Assembly: GCF_036010505.1 (NCBI RefSeq)
Contig: NZ_CP108569.1
Coordinates: 1,862,001 to 1,926,000 of the forward strand
DNA length: 64,000 nucleotides
Origin: Streptomyces sp. NBC_01197
GTDB lineage: Bacteria; Actinomycetota; Actinomycetes; Streptomycetales; Streptomycetaceae
Reading direction: 5' to 3'
The notes under the pieces are model-generated. The model worked only from the letters and a program-made list of their open reading frames with translations. It ran no database searches and was not told the origin of the DNA. This document shows, piece after piece, positions 8,227-16,087 of the stretch. How positions within the stretch are numbered: the first letter of the stretch is position 1; every line of letters starts with the position of its first letter. Made by a program: the position numbers and the translations under genes.

Positions 8227-9666
8227 TCAGCCGTCCAGCGACGTCATCACGTGCTTGATGCGCGTGTAGTCCTCGAAGCCGTAGGCCGAGAGGTCCTTGC
8301 CGTAGCCGGACTTCTTGAATCCGCCATGCGGCATCTCGGCGACGAGCGGGATGTGGGTGTTGATCCACACACAGCCGAAGTCGAGGTTCTTGGACATCCG
8401 CATGGCGCGGCCGTGGTCCTTGGTCCACACCGAGGAAGCCAGCGCGTACTCCACGCCGTTGGCGTGCGCGAGGGCCTCCGCCTCGTCCTGGAACGACTGG
8501 ACGGTGATGACCGGGCCGAAGACCTCCTGCTGGATGATCTCGTCGTCCTGCTTCAGGCCTGACACGACGGTCGGGGCGTAGAAGTAGCCCCGGTCGCCGA
8601 CCCGGTGGCCGCCGGCCTCGACCTTGGCGTGTGCGGGCAGCCGGTCGATGAAGCCGCTGACCTGGGCCAGCTGATTGGCGTTGTTGAGCGGCCCGTACAG
8701 CACGTCCTCGTCGTCCGGCTGGCCGGTCTTCGTGTCGGCTGCCGCCTTGGCGAGCGCCGTGACGAACTCGTCGTGGACCGAGGCGTGGACCAGCACCCGG
8801 GTGGCCGCCGTACAGTCCTGCCCGGCGTTGAAGTACCCCGCGACCGAGATGTCCTCGACGGCCTTGGCGATGTCCGCGTCCTCGAAGACGACGACGGGGG
8901 CCTTGCCGCCCAGCTCCAGATGGACCCGCTTGACGTCCTTGGCCGCGGACTCGGCGACCTGCACCCCGGCCCGTACCGACCCCGTGATGGAGGCCATCGC
9001 GGGCACGTTGTGCTCGACCATCGTGCGGCCGGTGTCGCGGTCGCCGCAGACGACGTTGAAGACGCCCTTGGGCGCGACGGCCCCGATGATCTCGGCCATC
9101 AGCACCGTGGAGGCGGGCGTGGTGTCGGAGGGCTTGAGGACGACGGTGTTGCCCGCGGCGAGCGCCGGGGCGAACTTCCACACGGCCATCATCATCGGGT
9201 AGTTCCACGGCGCGACCTGGGCGCAGACGCCGACCGGCTCGCGCCGGACGATGGAGGTCAGCCCTTCCATGTACTCACCGGCCGAGCGGCCCTCCAGGAG
9301 CCGTGCGGCGCCCGCGAAGAAGCGGATCTGGTCCACCATCGGCGGGATTTCCTCGCTGCGGGTCAGCCCGAGCGGCTTGCCGGTGTTCTCGCTCTCGGCC
9401 GCGATCAGGTCCTCGGCCCGCTCCTCGAAGGCGTCGGCGATCTTCAGCAGTACGCGCTGGCGCTCCGAAGGCGTGGTGTCGCGCCAGGCGGGGAACGCCG
9501 CGGCGGCGGCCTCCATGGCGGCGTCGACATCCGCCTGCCCCGAGAGCGGGGAGGTCGCGTAGACCTCGCCGGTGGCCGGGTTGACCACGTCGATGGTCCG
9601 GCCGTCAGCGGCGTCCCGGAACTCCCCGTTGATGTAGTTACGCAGCCGGCGCAGCTCGGTGGTCAC
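8227..9666 (-). CDS. Gamma-aminobutyraldehyde dehydrogenase-like aldehyde dehydrogenase, copy 2
   Basis: 479 residues. Catalytic residues are intact: Asn155 in APWNYP, Lys178 in VLKPSD, Glu251 in ELGGKAP and Cys285 in NAGQDCTAATR. The sequence resembles gamma-aminobutyraldehyde dehydrogenases (PatD/PuuC type), which convert the aminotransferase product of putrescine to GABA or its gamma-glutamyl derivative. The start is GTG at 9666 (VTTELRRLRNYING) with GGGAG 7 nt upstream; longer readings run into the regulatory region. It is divergent from an Lrp-type regulator and close to the aminotransferase, completing a transport-transaminate-oxidise set. Confidence 0.9.
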   Translation of the reverse strand: MTTELRRLRNYINGEFRDAADGRTIDVVNPATGEVYATSPLSGQADVDAAMEAAAAAFPAWRDTTPSERQRVLLKIADAFEERAEDLIAAESENTGKPLGLTRSEEIPPMVDQIRFFAGAARLLEGRSAGEYMEGLTSIVRREPVGVCAQVAPWNYPMMMAVWKFAPALAAGNTVVLKPSDTTPASTVLMAEIIGAVAPKGVFNVVCGDRDTGRTMVEHNVPAMASITGSVRAGVQVAESAAKDVKRVHLELGGKAPVVVFEDADIAKAVEDISVAGYFNAGQDCTAATRVLVHASVHDEFVTALAKAAADTKTGQPDDEDVLYGPLNNANQLAQVSGFIDRLPAHAKVEAGGHRVGDRGYFYAPTVVSGLKQDDEIIQQEVFGPVITVQSFQDEAEALAHANGVEYALASSVWTKDHGRAMRMSKNLDFGCVWINTHIPLVAEMPHGGFKKSGYGKDLSAYGFEDYTRIKHVMTSLDG

Positions 9667-9889
9667 AGTGAATCTCCCTCTCCGATGCCCGATGGGTATG
9701 TGGTGGATATGTCCCGACGGATGGTGCCCGGTCGATGTCCGGTGGATGTCCCGGTGGGTGAGACACCACCCTAATCGCAAGGACGACGCTTTCGACATAC
9801 CTGACCACCCAGAACTTCGGATTCAGTTCCCAAATCGGCTTTCTACAACGAATTACATCGCTCAGGGCTTGCATGACGGGCGAGACCTC
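9667..9889. promoter_or_regulatory. Divergent regulatory region of the second polyamine module, with repeated motifs
   Basis: This 223-nt gap separates the minus-strand aldehyde dehydrogenase from the plus-strand Lrp regulator. It holds three imperfect copies of GGT(G/C)GAT(AT)GTCC at about 9702-9716, 9730-9740 and 9741-9752, and a loose inverted pair GATTCAGTT (9830-9838) / CAACGAATT (9846-9854). Base composition drops noticeably across 9770-9870. Lrp-family proteins usually autoregulate from such divergent regions; the exact site is inferred. Confidence 0.45.
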
Positions 9890-10393
9890 ATGCACAGTGT
9901 GGGCGTGGCCAGTCGCAGCGCAGATTCCAGAAACGGGAACGGCACCCCCCCGATCGACGCCGTCTCCCTGGCGATCATCGAACAGCTCCAGCAGGACGGC
10001 CGGCGGCCCTACGCCGCGATCGGGAAGGCCGTCGGCCTCTCCGAGGCGGCAGTCCGCCAGCGAGTGCAGAAACTCCAGGACCAGGGCGTCATGCAGATCG
10101 TCGCCGTCACCGACCCGCTCACCGTGGGGTTCCGGCGGCAGGCGATGGTCGGCATCACGGTCGAGGGCGACCTCGACCCGGTCGCCGACGCGCTGGCCAC
10201 CATGAACGAGGTCGACTACGTGGTGATGACCGCGGGCTCCTTCGACCTCATGGTGGAGGTCGTCTGCGAGGACGACAACCACCTGCTCGATCTGATCAAC
10301 AAGCGGATCCGCGCGCTCCCTGGCGTGCGGGCGACCGAGAGCTTCGTCTACCTCAAGCTGAAAAAACAGACCTACCAGTGGGGCACCCGATAG
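9890..10393 (+). CDS. Lrp/AsnC family transcriptional regulator
   Basis: 167 residues: an N-terminal winged helix-turn-helix (about 22-70, IDAVSLAIIEQLQQDGRRPY then AVGLSEAAVRQRVQKLQ) followed by the RAM/AsnC ligand-binding domain (about 75-160, including VVMTAGSFDLMVEVVCEDD). Such proteins form dimers to octamers and respond to amino acids or related amines. The gene is divergent from the aldehyde dehydrogenase and only 2 nt from the aminotransferase start, so it most likely controls this polyamine module. ATG at 9890 lacks a strong ribosome site; in-frame GTG codons at 9899 and 9905 are alternatives. Confidence 0.88.
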   Translation: MHSVGVASRSADSRNGNGTPPIDAVSLAIIEQLQQDGRRPYAAIGKAVGLSEAAVRQRVQKLQDQGVMQIVAVTDPLTVGFRRQAMVGITVEGDLDPVADALATMNEVDYVVMTAGSFDLMVEVVCEDDNHLLDLINKRIRALPGVRATESFVYLKLKKQTYQWGTR

Positions 10394-10395
10394 TC

Positions 10396-11757
10396 ATGAG
10401 CAAGGACCTGAGCCAGACCGCGTACGACCACCTGTGGATGCACTTCACGGACATGTCGTCGTACGAGAACGCGCCCGTTCCCACCATCGTGCGTGGCGAG
10501 GGCACCTACATCTACGACGACAAGGGCAAGCGCTACCTCGACGGCCTCTCCGGCCTGTTCGTGGTCAACGCGGGCCACGGCCGCCACGAGCTGGCGGAGA
10601 CCGCGTACAAGCAGGCGCAGGAGCTGGCCTTCTTCCCGATCTGGTCGTACGCCCACCCGAAGGCCGTCGAGCTGGCCGAGCGCCTCGCGAACTACGCGCC
10701 CGGCGACCTCAACAAGGTCTTCTTCACCACAGGCGGCGGCGAGGCCGTCGAGACCGCCTGGAAGCTGGCGAAGCAGTACCACAAGCTCACCGGCAACCAC
10801 CAGAAGTACAAGGTCATCTCCCGCGCGGTCGCCTACCACGGCACCCCGGCGGGCGCCCTGTCCATCACCGGGCTTCCCGGCCTGAAGGCCCCCTTCGAGC
10901 CGCTGGTCCCCGGCGCGCACAAGGTTCCCAACACCAACATCTACCGCGCCCCGATCCACGGCGACGACCCGGTGGCGTACGGCCGCTGGGCCGCCGACCA
11001 GATCGAGCAGGAGATCCTCTTCGAGGGCCCCGAGACAGTCGCCGCCGTCTTCCTGGAGCCGGTGCAGAACGCCGGCGGCTGCTTCCCGCCGCCGCCCGGG
11101 TACTTCCAGCGCGTGCGCGAGATCTGCGACAAGTACAACGTGCTGCTCGTCTCGGACGAGGTCATCTGCGCCTTCGGCCGCCTCGGCACGATGTTCGCGT
11201 GTGACAAGTTCGACTACGTGCCGGACATGATCACCTGCGCCAAGGGCATGACGTCGGGCTACTCCCCGATAGGCGCGTGCATCATCTCCGACCGGCTGGC
11301 CGAGCCGTTCTACCGCGACGGCAACACCTTCCTGCACGGCTACACCTTCGGCGGCCACCCGGTCTCGGCGGCCGTCGGCATCGCCAACCTCGACATCTTC
11401 GAGCGTGAGGGCCTCAACCAGCACGTTCTCGACAACGAGGGTGCCTTCCACTCGACGCTGCAGAAGCTGAACGACCTGCCGATCGTCGGCGACGTCCGCG
11501 GCAACGGCTTCTTCTACGGCATCGAACTGGTCAAGGACAAGGCGACCAAGGAGACCTTCAACGAGGACGAGACGGAGCGCATCCTCTACAACGCCGTCTC
11601 CAAGGGTCTCTACGAAGCCGGTCTGTACTGCCGGGCCGACGACCGCGGCGACCCGGTCGTCCAGCTCGCGCCGCCGCTGATCTCCGACCAGTCGACGTTC
11701 GACGAGATCGAGTCGATCCTGCGCACGGTCCTCACCGAGGCCTGGGCGAAGATCTGA
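10396..11757 (+). CDS. Class III PLP-dependent aminotransferase (diamine/GABA/beta-alanine type)
   Basis: 453 residues of the class III (omega) aminotransferase fold. The PLP-binding Lys283 lies in CAKGMTSGYSP, the cofactor Asp254 in LVSDEVICAFGR, and the phosphate-binding TTGGGEAVET is near 111-120. Location beside the aldehyde dehydrogenase and polyamine-binding protein supports a role in transaminating putrescine, gamma-glutamylputrescine or related amines to aldehydes. ATG at 10396 is 2 nt after the regulator stop, implying co-transcription; a GTG at 10378 would overlap the regulator. A strong terminator follows. Pyruvate or 2-oxoglutarate as acceptor cannot be decided. Confidence 0.9.
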   Translation: MSKDLSQTAYDHLWMHFTDMSSYENAPVPTIVRGEGTYIYDDKGKRYLDGLSGLFVVNAGHGRHELAETAYKQAQELAFFPIWSYAHPKAVELAERLANYAPGDLNKVFFTTGGGEAVETAWKLAKQYHKLTGNHQKYKVISRAVAYHGTPAGALSITGLPGLKAPFEPLVPGAHKVPNTNIYRAPIHGDDPVAYGRWAADQIEQEILFEGPETVAAVFLEPVQNAGGCFPPPPGYFQRVREICDKYNVLLVSDEVICAFGRLGTMFACDKFDYVPDMITCAKGMTSGYSPIGACIISDRLAEPFYRDGNTFLHGYTFGGHPVSAAVGIANLDIFEREGLNQHVLDNEGAFHSTLQKLNDLPIVGDVRGNGFFYGIELVKDKATKETFNEDETERILYNAVSKGLYEAGLYCRADDRGDPVVQLAPPLISDQSTFDEIESILRTVLTEAWAKI

Positions 11758-11838
11758 TCGCGTACCGGCCCGGGATCTTCCGCCCGGATCAGCCCGTTCC
11801 CTGAGCGGCCGGTCCGGCCGGGAGACCCTGTGTGACAC

Positions 11839-11888
11839 CGCGGCCCGGCCGCACCCGTACGAGTGGATACGGGTGCGGCCGGGCCGCG
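11839..11888 (+). terminator. 21-bp perfect hairpin terminator after the aminotransferase
   Basis: Positions 11839-11859 pair perfectly with 11868-11888 around an 8-nt loop (CGAGTGGA). The stem contains CGGCCCGGCCGCACCCGTA. It lies 82 nt past the aminotransferase stop and before the ABC transporter gene. There is no U-tract, but the stem is exceptionally strong. Confidence 0.85.
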
Positions 11889-12002
11889 TGCTGTCCGCGC
11901 ACCCCGGCCCCGAGTCCCTACGGTGCCCAGTGACCTATCGGCTCCCCGGCCCGTTTTCCGGTGCGGGGACCGACATCAGATCTGAACCGAGGTGTGCTCG
12001 CA

Positions 12003-12737
12003 GTGGCCCCACCGGACAACGACGTGCTCTGGGCGCGCTCCGCGCACTACTCACACAGCGGCTCGCCCGCCATCACGGGTGTCTCGCTCGGGGTGCGCGA
12101 GGCGGAGATCCTCGCGGTGCTCGGCCCGCGCGGCAGCGGCAAGACCACACTGCTGCGCTGCCTCTCGGGCCAGCTCGTACCGCAGCAGGGCGAGGTCTGG
12201 TTCAACAGCAGTCCCGTGCACACCCTGGGCCGGGTGGCGCGCGAGCGGCTGCGGCTGACCCGGTTCGGCTGGATCGACCCCGAACCCCGGCTCGTGGCCG
12301 AGCTGACGGCCTGGGAGAACACGGCCCTGCCGCTGCTGCTGAACGGCGCTTCGCACCGCGCCGCGAAGCACACGGCCGTCCAGTGGCTGGAGCGCCTCGA
12401 CCTGGGGACATGCGCCGGCAAGCGCCCGCACGCCCTGCTCCAGGCACAGCGGCAGCGGGTGGCCGTCGCCCGCGCGCTGGCCGCCGGTCCCTCGGTGCTC
12501 TTCGCCGACGAGCCCACGGCCGTCCTGCACGGCGCGGACGGCACCCAGCTGCTGCGCACGCTCATCACCGCGGCCCGTTCACACGGGATCACCGCGGTGC
12601 TCGCCACCCATGACCCCGAGGTCGCCGCCTGCGCCGACCGCACGGTTCTGCTCCGGGACGGCCGCCGCACCGCCTCCCTCAGCGGCACGGGCCCGGCCAG
12701 TGACGAGGGGCGCGACGCGTGCTCGCTCTCCGTCTAG
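12003..12737 (+). CDS. ABC transporter ATP-binding protein with degenerate signature motifs
   Basis: About 244 residues. Walker A is intact (GPRGSGKTTLL), as are Walker B (VLFADEPTA) and the H-loop (LATHDPEVAA). The LSGGQ signature is replaced by LLQAQRQRVAVARAL and the D-loop SALD by AVLH, so composite ATP sites would be weakened. The layout resembles MacB/LolD-type ATPases that work with FtsX-like permeases. GTG at 12003 has GAGG about 10 nt upstream. The following membrane-protein gene overlaps its 3' end by 19 nt, so the pair is a unit. Substrate unknown. Confidence 0.8.
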   Translation: MAPPDNDVLWARSAHYSHSGSPAITGVSLGVREAEILAVLGPRGSGKTTLLRCLSGQLVPQQGEVWFNSSPVHTLGRVARERLRLTRFGWIDPEPRLVAELTAWENTALPLLLNGASHRAAKHTAVQWLERLDLGTCAGKRPHALLQAQRQRVAVARALAAGPSVLFADEPTAVLHGADGTQLLRTLITAARSHGITAVLATHDPEVAACADRTVLLRDGRRTASLSGTGPASDEGRDACSLSV

Positions 12738-13825
12738 CCCGCGGCTCCGGCCCCCTCGTCCTGCTGCGGAGACTGCTGGTCGCGGCGGCCTCGGCCGGTG
12801 TCGGGATCCTGCTGCTGTGTGGGCTCGGTTACGCGGTGGGGCACCCGGCGCGGCCGGCCGGCGCCGGGCTGCGGCTGCTCTGGTGCCTGATCCCGCTGGC
12901 GGCGACGGTGCGTCTCGCGGCGGCGGTGGCCCGTACCGATCCGAGCATCCGCCCGAGCCAAGGGGCCACGGCGGCGGGGCTCGGCCCGGCCGGGCGCGCC
13001 GTACTCTCGGCGGTGTCCGCCGCGCTCACCTGTGCGCTGGGCAGCGGGTTGGCGCTGCTGTTCTTCCTCCATCTGCGGAACGGCGCCGCCGCCCGGCTGC
13101 CGGGGGCCGGCAGCCCGCTGCCGATGCCGGCGGCTCTGCTCCTGCTGGCGTCGGCCCCGGTGGCCGCCGCCGTGAGCAGCGCCTGGGCCGTGCGGCAGCG
13201 CAGACCCGTCCCGGAGGACGCCACCCCGAGGGGGCTGATCCGGGGCGTGGCACTGGTCGCGGCGGGGCTCGCGGCCGAGGCGTACGGAGGCAGCCGGGCC
13301 GGGGGCGCGGCGCTGCCGGTGCACGGCCGTTTCGGCGGCGGCGCGACGGTCGTGGCGGCCGGCTGGTCCCTGACCGCGCTGGGGCTCGCGGTCGTCGGCC
13401 CCGCCCTGACCCATGGGTGCGGGCTGCTCCTGCAGTGCGTACGGCCGGGGGTGGTGCGCCTTCTCGCGGGCCGGGTGCTGCAGGCGGAAGCCCACCGGAT
13501 CGGCCGGCCGCTCGGCGTGTGCTGCGCGGTGGCCTCGGGAATCGTCGCCGCTTCCGTGCTGCACGGTGCGGGCACCCGGCTCGCCGGTCCGCTGACCGCG
13601 CTGGGCGCCGCACTCGTCGTGGCCTGCTCGGCCGCCACTCTGCTCAGCGCCGCCGTCGAGGCACGTCAGGACCGCGCGCCCACCACGGCGGCCCTGCTGC
13701 GCGGGTTCGCCCCCGCGGGGGTGCTGCGGTCGGCCGCCGTGCTGCGCGCGGCCACCCTGCTGTCGGTGTTCGCCGGGGTGACCTGGGCGGTCGCGGTGCT
13801 CGCCGCGGCGCCGCTGCCCCGGTGA
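12719..13825 (+). CDS. Integral membrane protein, presumed ABC permease partner
   Basis: 368 residues, strongly hydrophobic, with about 8-10 predicted membrane segments and a low-complexity Ala/Gly/Leu composition. Segments include LLLCGLGYAVGHP, ALTCALGSGLALLFFL, AALLLLASAPVAAAVSSAWAV and the C-terminal FAGVTWAVAVLAAAP. I do not recognise a precise family; position suggests the permease half of the upstream ATPase, loosely like FtsX/MacB-type or actinobacterial permeases lacking a large extracellular domain. GTG at 12719 is preceded by GAGGGG (12705-12710) and overlaps the ATPase gene, indicating coupling. Direction and cargo are unknown. Confidence 0.72.
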   Translation: MLALRLARGSGPLVLLRRLLVAAASAGVGILLLCGLGYAVGHPARPAGAGLRLLWCLIPLAATVRLAAAVARTDPSIRPSQGATAAGLGPAGRAVLSAVSAALTCALGSGLALLFFLHLRNGAAARLPGAGSPLPMPAALLLLASAPVAAAVSSAWAVRQRRPVPEDATPRGLIRGVALVAAGLAAEAYGGSRAGGAALPVHGRFGGGATVVAAGWSLTALGLAVVGPALTHGCGLLLQCVRPGVVRLLAGRVLQAEAHRIGRPLGVCCAVASGIVAASVLHGAGTRLAGPLTALGAALVVACSAATLLSAAVEARQDRAPTTAALLRGFAPAGVLRSAAVLRAATLLSVFAGVTWAVAVLAAAPLPR

Positions 13826-13923
13826 ATAACGCCACTGTCCCGGTGCAGTGCGACGCTCCGGTCCCCGTGAAAGACGCCCTGTCCCCGTGAAAGGGGAAAA
13901 GGGCCGCCCCCTACGATGACCGG

Positions 13924-15030
13924 ATGCCCACCACACCCGAGCGTGACCGCGAGATCGAGACCCTGGACGCGTTCGACCGGGCCGTTGCCCGGGGTCCGCT
14001 CGGCGGATACCGCGTCCAGGCCGTCGACCTGACGGACCGCACCGACGCACTGCTCTCCGCGGACACATCGGGCGCCGTCTTCCTGGGCTGCCCCATGCAC
14101 CCCGAGGCCGAGTCCGCGGTGGGCGCGGCGGGCGCACTCGTCTTCCCGCCGGTCCCCGGCCTGCCGTTCGCCCCGTACCGCGGGCTGCTGTACTCGGCGG
14201 ACGAGCTGTTCGAAGGCCTGGCGGACGGTCGTTACGAGGACACCCCCGACGCCCGCGCGTACGCCTGGTTCCAGCGGACCGCGAACAACGGCGACATCTT
14301 CGCGTCGATGCTGCGCTCCATCCACGACGACGCGATCTCGGACGCGCTCGACGAACACCTCGACAGCGCACGGGTGGTGGGCGTGATGGGCGGCCACGCC
14401 ATGGCCCGCGGCACGGCGGAGTACGCGGGGGCGGCGCGGCTGGGCCGTACGCTCGCCCGCACCGGCCTGACCGTCGCCACCGGCGGCGGCCCCGGTGCCA
14501 TGGAGGCCGCCAACCTCGGTGCGTACGCCGCGCCCTTCCGCGACGGAATGCTGGACGAGGCGCTCGGACTCCTCGGCAAGGCGCCGTCGTTCAGCCCCTC
14601 CGTCTCCGAGTGGGCGAGCGCGGCCTTCGAGGTGCGGGGCCGCTGGCCGGACGGCGGGGACTCGGTCGGTATCCCCACCTGGTTCTACGGCCATGAGCCG
14701 CCGAACGCCTTCGCCGGGCACATCGCCAAGTACTTCGCCAACGCCACCCGCGAGGACGGACTGCTGGCCCGCTCGACCGCGGGTGTCGTCTTCCTGCCCG
14801 GCGCGGCCGGGACCGTCCAGGAGGTCTTCGACAACGCGACCCCGAACTACTACAGCTCGTACGGCGAACCGTCCCCGATGGTCCTGGTGGACCGCGCCCA
14901 CTGGACCGAGGAACTGCCGGCCTGGCCGCTGCTCCAGGCGCTGGCGAAGGGCCGGGCGATGGAGTCCCGTATCGCACTGGTCGACACGGTGGACGAGGCG
15001 CCCGAAGCACTGGCCCGGATGGTCTTCTGA
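13924..15030 (+). CDS. LOG-family Rossmann-fold nucleotide-binding protein
   Basis: 368 residues. The core (about 140-330) carries LOG/lysine-decarboxylase-like motifs: VVGVMGGHAMARG, TGGGPGAMEAAN and LPGAAGTVQEVFD (the PGGxGTxxE loop with Ala for the second Gly). It is longer than the 180-residue cytokinin-activating LOG proteins and belongs to the larger actinobacterial group whose substrate is not established; nucleoside-5'-monophosphate phosphoribohydrolase activity is a guess. The N-terminal 135 residues form an extra domain. ATG at 13924 lies after TACGAT at 13912-13917, so transcription could start close to the gene. It is convergent with thiQ. Confidence 0.8.
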   Translation: MPTTPERDREIETLDAFDRAVARGPLGGYRVQAVDLTDRTDALLSADTSGAVFLGCPMHPEAESAVGAAGALVFPPVPGLPFAPYRGLLYSADELFEGLADGRYEDTPDARAYAWFQRTANNGDIFASMLRSIHDDAISDALDEHLDSARVVGVMGGHAMARGTAEYAGAARLGRTLARTGLTVATGGGPGAMEAANLGAYAAPFRDGMLDEALGLLGKAPSFSPSVSEWASAAFEVRGRWPDGGDSVGIPTWFYGHEPPNAFAGHIAKYFANATREDGLLARSTAGVVFLPGAAGTVQEVFDNATPNYYSSYGEPSPMVLVDRAHWTEELPAWPLLQALAKGRAMESRIALVDTVDEAPEALARMVF

Positions 15031-15061
15031 CGCCGGGCAGGCGGATGCCCGGGAAGCGCCC

Positions 15062-16087
15062 TCACCCCTGCGCGGCCAGCAGCACCACGTCGGCCGCCTC
15101 GAAGACCGCGCCCACCGTCTCGCCCACACCGGGCGCCGTCAGCAGCGGGCACTCGGCCTCCAGCTGCGGTCCGTGCTCCGGGCTGAGGAGTACGGCCACG
15201 TGGCTGCCCCGGAACGTGCGCGCCTCCACCGTGCAGCGCAGCCCCTCCTGCGGCGCGGCGAGCCGCACTCCGGCGGGCCGCACAAGGAGCCTGCCCTCCC
15301 CCTGCGTCGAGCCATCCGGCACCGGGATCTTGCCCCAGGGGGTGTCGGCCGCCCGGCCGGTGACTGTCGCGGCCACCACGTTGTCGAAGCCGAGGAACCG
15401 CGCGACGAACTCCGAAGCCGGCCGCTGCCAGACCTCCAGCGGCGTTCCGGCCTGGGCGATCCGGCCGTCCCGCATCACCACGACCCGGTCGGCCAGTGCG
15501 AAGGCCTCGCCCTGGTCGTGGGTGACGGCGAGCACGGTCGTACCCAGCCGGCCGAAGAGCTGCCGCAGTTCGACGACGAGGCGCTCGCGCAGGCTGCGGT
15601 CGAGCTGGCCGAGCGGCTCGTCGAGCATCAGCAGTTTGGGGCGCGGGGCCAGCGCCCGGGCCAGGGCTACGCGCTGCTGTTCTCCGCCGGAGAGCACCCC
15701 CACCGCACGCCTCCCGGCGCCGGGCAGGCCGACCAGGTTCAGCAACTCCTCGACCCGGCCGACCTGTTCGGCCCGGGGCACGGAGCGCATCCGCAGTCCG
15801 AAGGCCACATTGCCCGCGACGTCACGCTGCGGAAAGAGCTGGTGGTCCTGGAACATCAGGCCGACACCGCGCCGGTGCACCGGCACCCCGCTCTGCTCCG
15901 CCCCGTCCAGCAGTACCCGCCCGGCGGACGCGGGCTGCAGACCCGCCACCACCCGCAGCAGCGTCGACTTGCCGCTGCCGCTGGGGCCGAGCACACAGAC
16001 CGTCTCGTGCTCCGCGACCGTCAGATCCACCGCGTCCAGCGCCACCCGCTGCCCGAAGCGGACCGTCACACCGTCCAGTTGCAGCAT
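15062..16087 (-). CDS. thiQ: Thiamine ABC transporter ATP-binding protein
   Basis: 341 residues. Walker A GPSGSGKSTLL, signature LSGGEQQRVALARAL, Walker B LLMLDEP and H-loop AVTHDQ are all intact, and a C-terminal TOBE-like extension (about 240-341) follows. It resembles the FbpC/ThiQ group. Its operon partners are a fused two-domain permease and a ThiB-like binding protein, with a TPP riboswitch upstream, so thiamine or a thiamine phosphate is the expected cargo. The ATG overlaps the permease stop by 1 nt (TGATG), indicating translational coupling. Confidence 0.86.
   Translation of the reverse strand: MLQLDGVTVRFGQRVALDAVDLTVAEHETVCVLGPSGSGKSTLLRVVAGLQPASAGRVLLDGAEQSGVPVHRRGVGLMFQDHQLFPQRDVAGNVAFGLRMRSVPRAEQVGRVEELLNLVGLPGAGRRAVGVLSGGEQQRVALARALAPRPKLLMLDEPLGQLDRSLRERLVVELRQLFGRLGTTVLAVTHDQGEAFALADRVVVMRDGRIAQAGTPLEVWQRPASEFVARFLGFDNVVAATVTGRAADTPWGKIPVPDGSTQGEGRLLVRPAGVRLAAPQEGLRCTVEARTFRGSHVAVLLSPEHGPQLEAECPLLTAPGVGETVGAVFEAADVVLLAAQG

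Noticed and set aside
12734..14371. 545-codon minus-strand frame opposite the membrane protein
   Set aside because: Arg/Gly/Gln-rich low-complexity translation typical of a shadow in G+C-rich DNA.
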